NCBI GenBank assembly: GCA_023512835.1
Contig: CM042088.1
Location: 30,095,164 to 30,159,163, forward strand
Direction of reading: 5' to 3'
Origin: Taxillus chinensis
Taxonomy: Eukaryota > Streptophyta > Magnoliopsida > Santalales > Loranthaceae
DNA length: 64,000 nt
The notes below the pieces were generated by a model. That model saw only the letters and a list, made by a program, of their open reading frames with translations. It did not search any database and was not told where the DNA came from. Numbering within the stretch: the stretch's first letter is position 1; every line of letters begins with the position of its first letter. This document shows, one piece after another, positions 1 through 9,349 of this stretch. Both the position numbers and the translations under genes were made by a program.

Positions 1-500
1 CTCCTATGACGGCGTTGACTCGGAAGGGCGTGAAGTTTGATTGACTGACAAGTGTCGGCGGGCGTTTGAGACTCTCAAAACCCGTTTGACCACCGCACCT
101 GTGTTGAGGTTGCCTAGGGAGGATATTCCATATGAGGTGTATTGTGATGCGTCCAGGGTTGGTTTGGGGTGTGTGCTTATGCGGGAGCACGGTGTGGTAG
201 CTTATGGGTCGAGGCAAATGAAGCCTCATGAGCAGAATTATCCTACTCATGACCTTGAGTTAGCGGCTGTCATCTTCGCCCTGAAGAGTTGGCAGCACTA
301 CCTCTTGGGAGAAAAGTTTGTGGTGTTCTCGGATCACAAGAGCCTTCCAGACATCTTTACTCGAAGGACTTGAATTTGAGGCAAAGGAGATGGGTGGAGT
401 ATTTGCAGACCTTTGATTTTACTCTTGCCTATACCCTGGGCAAGGGAAATGTTGTGGGCCGATGCGTTGAGCCGAAAAGGGAAAGCTGAGGTGGCTATGA
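1..500 (+). pseudogene. RNase H domain of element A pol (broken)
   Basis: Codes for the RNase H domain that degrades the RNA strand of the RNA-DNA hybrid during reverse transcription. Recognisable pieces are [31 protein letters not shown] and FSDHKSL. The opening has TTGACTGAC where copy B has TTGGACCGAC, which removes the reading frame there. The frame is lost again after FTRRT near 372, where related copies read FTQKD. The continuation ([21 protein letters not shown]) is in another frame. No functional product is possible as given. Confidence 0.85.
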
Positions 501-779
501 GAGAGTGGAAGGCGATGGAGCGGTTGGCGACGTTACAGCTGCAGCCTGTTGTTCATGATGGTGGGACAGCCCTGAGTCCTTTGGTGGTAGTGCCTGAGTT
601 GTACCGGCGCGTCCGGGAGGGACACTGGGTGACATTGAGTGTGAGGTTCTCCGTGCCCGTATTGAGGCCGGGGAGCTATCCTGGGGACTGGACAGAGGGT
701 CCCGAGCATGAGTTGTCATTTCAGGGGCGGTTGGTCGTGGCTTCTTCCCTCGGGGATGAGGTGATGAGGGAGTTTCACC

Positions 780-2039
780 TGGCCTAGAGTCTTTGTGCAT
801 CCAGGGGGTACGAAGATGTACCATGCGCTTCGGGGACATTTTTGGTGGCCAGGGATGAAACGCGATGTAGCTGCCTTTGTTTCGCGGTGCCTCACGTGTC
901 GCCAGGTGAAGGCCGAGCATCGGCGGCCGGCGGGCATGTTCCGCCCTTGCCCATAGCGGAGTGGAAGTGGGACCATATAGCGATGGATTTTGTGGACTGG
1001 TCTTCCACCCACCACTGGGCGGAAAGATATGATTTGGGTGATTGTGGATCGACTCACAAAGTCGGCCCATTTCCTTGTTGTTCGCGAGCGGGACTCTATT
1101 GGGACCTTGAGTCACCGTACATGAACGAGATTGTGAGACCGCATGGCGTACCATCATCGGTTGTCTCGGACCGGGATTCGAGGTTCACTTCTCGTTTCAG
1201 GGCAGGTTTGCAGGAGGCTATGGGGACCAAGCTTCATCCGAGTACAGCCTTTCACCCCGAGACCGACGGTCGACCGAGCGGACGAATCGGACCATGGAGG
1301 ACATGTTGAGGGCTTGTGTGCTAGATTTTGGGGGTTCGTGGGCTACTCACCTTCCTTTGGTGGAGTTTGCCTACAACAACAGCTTATCAGGCATCCATTG
1401 GGATGGCTCCTTTTGAGGCGTTGTATGGACGGCCGTGTCGATCCCCTTTGTGTTGGACCGAGGTGGGGGAGACAGCTCTCTTGGGACCGCAGCTTGGTTC
1501 AAGAGGCTACCGAGAAGGTCAAGTTGATTCGTCGGCGTTTGTTGGCAGCTCGGAGTCGGCAGAAATCTTATGCGGATCAGCGACGGCGACCTTTGGAGTT
1601 TTCTCGTTGGTGATCATGTGTTCCTTCGTGTCTCTCCACGTCGTGGACATCGACGGTTTGGGCGAGGTTCCAAGCTATCTCCGCGGTTTATTGGTCCTTT
1701 TGAGATTCTGGATCGTGTAGGGCTTGTGGCCTACCGGTTAGCGTTACCACCGCGGGCCGAGTCGAGTGCACAACGTGTTTCACGTGTCCCGGTTGCGGAA
1801 GTATCACCCTGACCCCACTCACGTGATTGATTGGGGAACGTTGGACATTGAGGATGACATGTCCGTCATTGAGGCCCCTATTCGTATCCTCGATCGGCGA
1901 GAGAAGCTTTTGCGTGGTCGTGCTTATTCCTTTGGTTCACGTGCTGTGGCAGCACCGTGGTATTGAGGAGGAGACATGGGAACGTGAGTCCGTGATGCGT
2001 GAGCAGCACCCGGACTTGTTCGAGGACGAACAATCTTAA
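780..2039 (+). pseudogene. Integrase and chromodomain-like tail of element A
   Basis: Integrase inserts the cDNA into the genome. An HHCC zinc-finger remnant with FWWPG and [12 protein letters not shown] residues lies near 830-910. The catalytic core has MDF (first D), SDRDSRF (second D) and a [17 protein letters not shown] segment (E), spread over about 980-1,310. GPFEI and [16 protein letters not shown] follow, then the chromodomain-like end (LDRREKLLRGR, LWQHRGIEEETWE). It ends LFEDEQS and TAA at about 2,037-2,039. At least five single-base indels put these blocks in different frames, so it is a broken copy or badly polished sequence. Confidence 0.85.
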
Positions 2040-2369
2040 GCGTGGGAGGTGGCTGTTGGCCAAGGGATGGATAGTGATATTTTCTTGTGATGTGTTTTCT
2101 TGTATTCGTTGATGTATTTGTAGTCTTTTAAAGACATGTGTTCTTGTTTGTGATGTGCCTTGGGATGTGTATTCGTGCCATGTGGACACGTGTTATGTGC
2201 ATCATTGTGGTTATGGATTATGGTGGTACTTGTTATGTGCCGTTGTCTTGTGTGTGGTGTATGACCCATTTGGGTGTTGTAGCTCGCCGTGTGGCAAATG
2301 GGTAGCTTGTGTTTGTTTTCCTCGTATGTCATTTCTTTTCGAGGACGAAAAGTCTTAAGGGGGAGAGGA
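2040..2369 (+). other. 3' UTR and polypurine tract of element A
   Basis: Non-coding stretch between the pol stop and the 3' LTR. It ends in a second FEDE-x-S-like segment (2,335-2,352) and the polypurine tract AAGGGGGAGAGGA at 2,357-2,369. That tract touches the LTR start TGTAATG and would prime plus-strand DNA synthesis. Confidence 0.85.
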
Positions 2370-4171
2370 TGTAATGACCCGTGTGTAACCCGTGTGTAAG
2401 GAGTTAACCACAAACACCTTGGATGTTGGTACACAAGTTTAAGGTAAGAGATGAGCCCAAGAGGGGACTTTTGAGAGGTGCATGTGTCAAGCGATAGCGT
2501 ACATTTATGCCCTAGGAAGATCTTATGCGTTTCCGAGGCGGTTTTAAGTCGTTTTGGCTGATCTTGGAGCTCACTTTTGACCTAGTAGATGGCCTCAAAC
2601 AATTGGCGTGCAAGAACAAAAGTTTCTTAGAATGAGGTCCTCTATCTACCACAGAAATTTCAGAGCATTTGGAGCTGCACGTGAATTCACCCATTTCACG
2701 TGCAAGCATATTTTTGCTTCTCAGGCCTCTACAAGATGCAAGGAGACTTGGGGTAAAGTTTGGGTGCATTTGGAGCTGCACGCCAATTGGGGAATTGGCG
2801 TGCAAATTGGCGTGCAAGCATATTTTTGCATGGTTCCCTTGGTTTTGTCATTCTAAGGAACTTTCTCCAAAGGACCATGTTGAAATTCCGAGTATTTTGG
2901 CCTATATGGGTGCGGAAAGGTGGTAACTTGTGTGATCAAAACTACGTCGTTTTGATCCTGGGATTCACTTAATCAAAACTACGTCGTTTTGATGTTGTGT
3001 TGTCTATATAAGGAGGAGGAGTCCCTCTGTTTTAGGTTTAGGGTTTGTTGCTTCACCAGCCGTCGCAGAGAGAAAAAGAGAGGGAAGGGGAGCTCCTGGT
3101 TCTGCTGCCGGGCGTCTTGCGTGGGTGGTCGGTGCTTCGTGGGTGGACGGCGTTCGGCTTGGGATCAGACCGTTCTTGTGTTGTTGCGTTTTCCTTGAGG
3201 TAGGGGTTCTGTTCTTCCTAAATCCTCCTCTGTCCTAGGGTCCTAGGGCAGAATATGAGATATCTGTTATATTATTTATATGTAAATTCATATAGGTGTG
3301 ACCTCCTATATGAATGTTGGCCTTCAGTGGCATGTTGGTGTGATTCTGTGGATTACATGCTATGTGTTCGATGAAATGCCTGTGTGAATATAGCCGTATG
3401 CATATGCCCATTACGTGTTTGGTAATATGCCTGTGTGGCTGGATTTGTGGTTTAGTGTATGTGTCTTGTGTGTTTGCTCTATTTTCCTGAATGGTTGGGT
3501 TTGTGCGCTTGTGAACGGGTGCACACCAAGTGTTTGGTGGTATGCTCGAGTGACCATGTGTGTTGTGTGCTTGACTGTGGTATCTGGCCTGAAGAGGCGG
3601 TTAAAGAACTTTGCCTGAGAGGCGGTTAAATCACTTGGCCTGAAGAGGCGGTTAAATAACTTGGCCTGAAGAGGCGGTTAAATCACTTGTGTTTTGTGTG
3701 GTGGATAATTGTGACGACCGATGTGGTTTGTTATTGTTTGTTGAGATTGTTGTAACACGTCACCGCACCTGTGCACATGCATGTAGCCGCTAGGAGCATG
3801 GGAAGGGTTGGGGAGACTTGATCCCTACCGAGCCGTGGTTGCTCACCCCTCCTACCGTGTTTGCTTGTTTTCCAGGGGCTTACAGGCGTTAGGTGGATAC
3901 ACCAAGGTGGAAGACCTTATCCATTTTACTCTTCCATTTATGTTGTTTTCTTTTATGGGAACTGATGTAACCCTCAGTGGGGATGGGATTGGAAAGAATT
4001 CTGTTGTAATAAACTGGTTTGGAATATTTTTATGAATATTACTTTCTTGAATGGGTTGTGGATGTTTGAAATGTAAAATTCTTGGTTTGTATCCTAACCC
4101 CTTTGCCCTCCGTGTGGGTAAAAGGGGAGTCACGTACCGGTTTCCTCGGGTTGGAAATCCGGGGCGTGACA
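2370..4171 (+). repeat. 3' LTR of element A
   Basis: The LTR runs from TGTAATG after the polypurine tract to GCGTGACA, 1,802 bp. U3 has G-box palindromes at 2,677-2,703 and 2,778-2,803 and two copies of a 22-bp near-palindrome at 2,935-2,956 and 2,972-2,993. A TATA box (TATATAAGG) follows near 3,005. Downstream are an 11-bp-arm inverted repeat at 3,286-3,315 and four tandem ~26-bp repeats with GAGGCGGTTAAA at about 3,585-3,690. The LTR is 5 bp longer than its duplicate at 10,962. Confidence 0.92.
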
Positions 4172-4538
4172 CCAGGTGACCTCTGTCGAATTCAGAATAT
4201 ATAGGTTATGATCTACTATTCTTCTGCTAAAATTCATTCTCTTCAAATACCCATCTAGTCGGCTATACCATGCTCTAGGAGCTTTCTTGAGGCCATACAA
4301 AGCTTTCTTCAATCGACATACATGTGTCTCATCATCAACAATCTATATTCCATCTAGTTACTCAATATAAACCTCTTCTTTTAGCAATCCATTTAGAAAT
4401 GCAGACTTTACATCCATTTGATAAACCTTGAATTTCTTGTGTCTTTGCTAATGCCAGAAACATCCTAATTGTTTCTAGCCTTGCCACTAGTCCAAACGTT
4501 TCATCTACATTAATATCCTTAATCTGTGAGTACCCTTT
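4172..4538 (-). pseudogene. Copia K reverse-transcriptase fragment, duplicated copy
   Basis: Minus-strand Ty1/copia reverse transcriptase. Visible blocks are KKALYGLKKAPRAWYSRLDGYL (4,230-4,312) and YSQIKDINVDETFGLVARLETIRMFLALA (4,440-4,540). It duplicates 12,759-13,125 and belongs to unit 1 of the tandem duplication. It has in-frame stops and one extra frameshift compared with the other copy. Confidence 0.88.
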
Positions 4539-5622
4539 TGATCGGGGGGATTTATACCTCCTTTTTAGGGCCATTTTGGGTACATTTCTATACTCTTTTG
4601 CTTCATTTATTGCCCAATTGAGCTACATTATTATATTTTTATGCCGTAACCCGAAAAAGAGGATTTCTTGTAGTTTTTATGGTATTTTGCTATATTTTGA
4701 CAGGAATCCAAAAATTGAAGAGGAATTCACCAGATCATCAAAAGGGAGATGAAATCCCAAAGACCTAAAGAACATGACGACCAAATTTCAAGTTGGTCGG
4801 ATGAAGGTCGGGTGAAGGACCTTCACCCGACCAGGTTGGATGAAGCCCAAATTGCACCATTGGAGTCTTGGAAGCTCAAGAACGATACTTTCCTTCCTGG
4901 TCGGGTGAAATTCGAGGTGGTCTGGTGTTGGTCGGGTGAAGGTCGAGTGAAGGATTCTTCACCCGACCAGGTCGATTAAAGCTAATTTTCTTATATATGG
5001 AGTCTTTAAGCTTCACCGAAGACACTTTCTTTCCTGGGTCGGGTGAAATTCGAGGTGGTCTGTTGTTGGTCGGGTGAAGGTCGGGTGAAAGTCAGGTGAA
5101 GCCTTCTTCACTGAACCAACCCCAAATTTTGGCGTTGGAATCCTCATTTTTGCAGCTCACTTATTCTTTTCTGGACCGAAGTCATTTGAACAAAGGACAA
5201 GCACCAAACATTCAAGTCAAAGGGAAATTAATGGAAGAAATTCAAATTTAAAAATGTGCTTTGCATTGAGGCTGGAGTCTTTTTGGGATTTAAAAGAATG
5301 ATAAAGGTCATTATTTAATCTTTTTTTCAAATTCAAAAACAAGGAGTTACAAGAGATTAATTAGGGAGTATTTATTTGGAGAAATAATGGGAAACTCAAA
5401 TATTTAAATTCAGCTTAGAAAGCTATAAAAGGGCATCAATTCATCATTTGTAATAATCCAATTATCATCCAATTTTCTACCATTCTATTTTTACAATTCC
5501 ATCGTCATCTAGAGTATAGAAGAGAGATTGAAGAAGGTTTGAGGTTTCACTTGGAGCTTAAAGGCAATCCGCTTGGAAAAGAAGATCAACCTTGGAAATT
5601 TTTGGTCAATATAGGCAAGCAA
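4539..5622 (+). repeat. Truncated copy of Tat/Athila-like LTR
   Basis: Same as the first ~1,080 bases of the solo LTR at 13,126-14,977. It starts TGATCGGGGGGATTT after CCTTT, contains GGTCGGGTGAA repeats at about 4,790-5,100 and a TATAAAAGG box near 5,423. It is cut at 5,622 by the tandem-duplication junction. Confidence 0.85.
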
Positions 5623-5835
5623 CTCGATTTAGTGATAAGATCACATGATTAAGTGAAATGTGCAACTCGATTTGTTTGGCAATGTGTACTTGGATCGTGA
5701 ACTGTGAAATGTGATTGATGCAATGTATGTGTGTAATGTCATGTGTTAGTGAAATTGATAATGGGGTAGAGGTAGTCAATTTGTTAGTAGTCAAACGCGT
5801 CTCGACGTTTGTGCATCTTACTTCATGTAGTAAGA
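5623..5835 (+). other. Leader of element B
   Basis: Untranslated stretch upstream of gag. It matches the reverse complement of the element C leader (23,378-23,590) from GATAAGATCACATG onward. The first ~12 bases after the junction do not match C, so the exact breakpoint is uncertain within 5,613-5,636. Confidence 0.7.
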
Positions 5836-7060
5836 ATGCCACCGAGGAGAGTGACACGTGCGTCCGGGGCAATGGTGATGAGTCATCTGCCCATGAGGGT
5901 CCGGGTGCGGGACCATCCGTTGGAGGGCATGCGTTGCTACCTGGCACACCTACAAGAAGGCATCCGGCTGGAGGTACGAGAGCTACGGGAGGGACTCCGG
6001 CAAGACGTTCGGGAGGAGGTGCGCCAGGTGAGATGGCGGCACGGCAGGTGGTGCCACCACCACCACCACCAGAGGAGAGCCGCCTCGTGAGCGTGAGAGT
6101 TCGCTGGGTGGTGTACCGACCCGTGCGAGAGGATGACGTGGTGACACGGTTCCGAAAGGAACAACCTCCGCGATTTAAGGGGGGGGGGAAGATCCTGTGG
6201 TAGCTGAGCAGTGGTTGAGGCAGATTGAGCATGTGTTCTCCTTTCTCCTGCCCCGGGAGGAGGATAAAGTGCGACTGGCAATTCGGCAGCTAGAGGGGGA
6301 CGCTTTGGAGTGGTGGACGAGTGTTGCGGGGAGCCGTGCAGTGCAACTCATGTTTTGGGAGGAATTCTTGCAACTCTTCCAAGATGAGTTCTTCCCGGAA
6401 TCGGTGAGATGGCGAGAAGAGGGAAGAATTTGGCAGCTTGACAAGGGATCCAAGACGGTACCTGAGTATGAGCGGGAGTTCCTGGAGATTGAGTAGGTTT
6501 GCTCCTGAGACCGTGGTAAGGGAGGACCTGAAGGCCCACAAGTTCACCTTGGGTCTCAGGCCAGCCCTTAGGGAGAGGGTGGCGATTCTACGCTTGAGGA
6601 CCTATGCCGAGGCCGTGGAGACGGCCCGAATAGGCGAGAGAGAGCCGGATGATGGGAGGCAGGCCCATCGGGGGCGCCGATTGCAGAGTGGGCCTGATCG
6701 AGATGCAGGGTCCAAGAGGCTCAAGACGGAGGAGAGGGATAGCAGTTCTTTTCGCGATCGGGGTCGGACATCCGTGAACCCTGGGAGGTTCACCTTTGGC
6801 GGCGGAAGACGGGGGGGTCCATGCGGGAGTCTACCGAGCGGATGCCACCGCTTGTGGAGAGCAGGGTCACTTCAAAGGGGAGTGCCCCAAGAAGGACCGG
6901 CGATGCAACAACCGTGGACGAGAGGGTCATTTGCGTCGGGTTTGCGGGAGTGGCAACGGGGAATAGGGGGCGCGGCATCCGGCGTGAGGAGTGATGCTAG
7001 CTTCCGTGCACCACCCGAGAGACCGGCTCGTCGGTGGCAAGGCCGGCCAGGCAGGATCTA
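5836..7060 (+). pseudogene. gag of element B (broken)
   Basis: Gag forms the virus-like particle and binds element RNA. The start codon at 5,836 (MPPRRVTRASG) is conserved in C, D and E. In order: acidic/basic N-terminal helix region (LREGLRQDVREEVR), a proline or histidine run from (CCA)n near 6,055, RFRKEQPPRFKG, the Retrotrans_gag domain (ALEWWTSV, FWEEFLQLFQDEFFPESVR, 6,290-6,420), VPEYEREF and FTLGLRPALRERV. Two zinc knuckles follow (GHFKGECPKK and GREGHLRRVC, about 6,860-6,950). Frameshifts occur near the (CCA)n, the G9 run at ~6,180 and after 6,480. Confidence 0.85.
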
Positions 7061-7199
7061 GTCGACCCGACCCCAGGGGAGGCCGGAGCGGCAGCAGACC
7101 GAGGCCGGAGGCAACCTTAGCGGGAAGCGTCCGGTGGATCGAGCCGACCGGTGGCACGGGCCAAGGGAGGGTGTTTGCACCGGAGGCGACATACCAGGA

Positions 7200-7690
7200 G
7201 GAGGCCGAGTTACCACCCCCACAAGCGAGGGTGGAGCAAGACCATCGGTGGTTAGAGGTACCCTCTTGATCTCCCGTACACTAGCCTTCGTTCTTTTCGA
7301 TACGGGTGCATCATGTTCGTTTGTTGCCGAGCTTGTAATAGACGGCTTGGGGTTAGCTTGTGTGGAGGCCGCGAGGCCCCTAGTTGTGGAGTCTCCGGTA
7401 GGAGGCATGATTGAGGTACGGCGAGTGTGTCGTGGACCGTGTGTTAACCATAGGCGAGGTGGAGCCGAGTTTTGACTTGCATGTGATGCCTTTGAGAACG
7501 TTTGATCCGATCTTGGGTATGGATTGGCTTATGGCTTTCCAAGCCAAGATAGATTGTTATCGGCGGCGTGTGACCTTCGTGACACCTGCAGGGACCTCTT
7601 GCACCCTGCAGGGGGAGTGGGATTGTGAGGCGAGTCGGGCCGGGCCAGTGTTGGACCAGGTGGGGTGCCATTACCCACAGGTTAGCAGCC
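7200..7690 (+). pseudogene. Aspartic protease region of element B
   Basis: Retropepsin-like protease that cuts the Gag-Pol polyprotein. The active-site motif DTGAS is encoded at 7,299-7,313, preceded by LLISRTLA and followed by FVAELVIDGLGL. A frameshift near 7,430 moves the C-terminal part (LTIGEVEPSFDLHVMPL, ILGMDWL) into another frame. Confidence 0.85.
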
Positions 7691-9090
7691 CTGACCTTTG
7701 CCGAGGAGGGTAAGGTGGAAAAGAGGGTGTGGCCCGTTGTTGTGGACCAATTTCGGGATGTTTTTCCCGAGCGGTTGAGGAGTTTGCCACCTAAGAGGAG
7801 TGTGGAGTTCACCATTGAGTTGGTACCGAGGACGGATCCGATTTCCCAAGTAGCGTATCGTATGGGGCCAGCAGAGTTGAGGGAGCTTCGGAGGCAAATC
7901 GAGGAGTTGGTGGGCCAGGGGTATATCGGACCGAGTACCTCACCTTGGGGTGCTCCGGTGCTCTTTGCTAAGAAGGCCGATGGCACGCTTCGTCTCTGCA
8001 TCGACTACAGGAAGTCGAATTCGGTGATCGTGAAGAACAAGTACCCGTTGCCTCGGATAGATGACCTGTTTGACCAATTGAGTGGGGCCCAGTGGTTTTC
8101 CAAGATAGATTTACGGTCGGGGTATCACCGGCTCAGGGTTCGGGAGGAGGACATCCCTAAGACGGCTTTTCGGTGCAGGTATGGGCATTATGAGTGGGTA
8201 GTGATGCCTTTCGGGCTCACTAATGCACCAGCGGTGTTCATGCATTTGATGAACCAGGTCTTTGCTCCATACCTAGACTCGTTCGTGGTGGTGTTTATCG
8301 ACGATATCTTGGTGTATTCCAAGACCGAGAGGGAACATGTGGAGCACTTGGCAACAGTGTTGCAAACCTTGAGGGACCAGCATTGTTTGCTAAGTTTAGC
8401 AAGTGTGAGTTTTGGCTGCAGGAGGTTCACTTTCTTGGCCATGTGGTGTCACTGAGGGAGTTAGGGTGGACCCGGCCAAGATTGAGGCCGTGGCATCGTG
8501 GGCGAGGCCAACCAACGTTTTTGAGATCCGTAGTTTTCTTGGTTTGGCGGGGTACTATCGTCGTTTTGTAGAGGGGTTCTCCCATTTGGCGGCTCCTATG
8601 ACGGCGTTGACTCGGAAGGGCGTGAAGTTTGATTGGACCGACAAGTGTCGGCGGGCGTTTGAGACTCTCAAAACCCGTTTGACCACTGCACCTGTGTTGA
8701 GGTTGCCTAGGGAGGATATTCCATATGAGGTGTATTGTGATGCGTCCAGGGTTGGTTTGGGGTGTGTGCTTATGCAGGAGCACGGTGTGGTAGCTTATGG
8801 GTCGAGGCGGTGAAGCCTCATGAGCAGAATTATCCTACTCATGACCTTGAGTTAGCGGTCGTCATCTTCGCCCTGAAGAGTTGGCAGCACTACCTCTTGG
8901 GAGAAAAGTTTGTGGTGTTCTCGGATCACAAGAGCCTTCAGTACATCTTTACTCGAAGGACTTGAATTTGAGGCAAAGGAGATGGGTGGAGTATTTGCAG
9001 ACCTTTGATTTTACTCTTGCCTATACCCCGGGCAAGGGAAATGTTGTGGGTCGATGCGTTGAGCCAAAAAGGGAAAGCTGAGGTGGCTAT
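7690..9090 (+). pseudogene. Reverse transcriptase and RNase H of element B
   Basis: Copies element RNA into DNA. Reverse-transcriptase blocks run unbroken from about 7,740 to 8,380: [60 protein letters not shown] and the catalytic FIDDIL at 8,291-8,311. A frameshift at ~8,385 precedes [10 protein letters not shown]. RNase H ([21 protein letters not shown]) follows and breaks at ~8,815 and ~8,962. This is the longest intact reverse-transcriptase block in the window. Confidence 0.88.
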
Positions 9091-9349
9091 GAGAGAGTGG
9101 AAGGCGATGGAGCAGTTGGCGACGTTACAGCTGCGACTGTTGTTCATGATGGTGGGACAATCCCGAGTCCTTTGGTGGTAGTGCCTGAGTTGTACCAGCG
9201 CGTCCGGGAGGGACACTGGGTGACATTGAGTGTGAGGTTCTCCGTGCCCGTATTGAGGCCGGGGAGCTATCCGGGGACTGGACGAGAGGGTCCCGAGCAT
9301 GAGTTGTCATTTCAGGGGGCGGTTGGTCGTGGCTTCTTCCCTCGGGGAT

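Larger units (their letters stand above)
1..4171 (+). mobile_element. Gypsy element A (Tekay/Del type), 3' part
   Basis: This is the 3' end of a plus-strand Ty3/gypsy retrotransposon whose 5' part lies left of the window. Order seen: RNase H, integrase, chromodomain-like tail, 3' UTR, polypurine tract, 3' LTR. The integrase followed by a LFEDE-x-S tail is typical of the Tekay/Del chromovirus lineage. It is followed by CCAGG at 4,172, as is element B at 12,759. That is expected if A and B are duplicates of one insertion rather than two insertions. Confidence 0.9.
1..5622 (+). repeat. Tandem duplication, unit 1 (partial)
   Basis: This stretch matches 8,593-14,207 almost base for base. The match covers RNase H to LTR of a gypsy element, the copia reverse-transcriptase flank and the first ~1.08 kb of the Tat-like LTR inserted in that flank. 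Two independent insertions could not share the same flank and the same secondary insertion, so this is a segmental tandem duplication with an offset of 8,585-8,592 bases. The left edge lies outside the window. Similarity stops at about 5,622, where the sequence jumps into a gypsy leader. An assembly error joining two reads of one locus would look the same. Confidence 0.85.

Noticed and set aside
495..1157. Long minus-strand ORFs opposite the integrase of element A, and similar ones opposite other copies
   Set aside because: They are antisense shadows of GC-rich pol sequence, recur in every copy with the same composition and show no domain.
3585..3690. Regularly repeated ~26-bp units that could suggest a CRISPR-like array
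   Set aside because: Units are directly adjacent without unique spacers and lie inside a plant LTR. They are simple tandem repeats.
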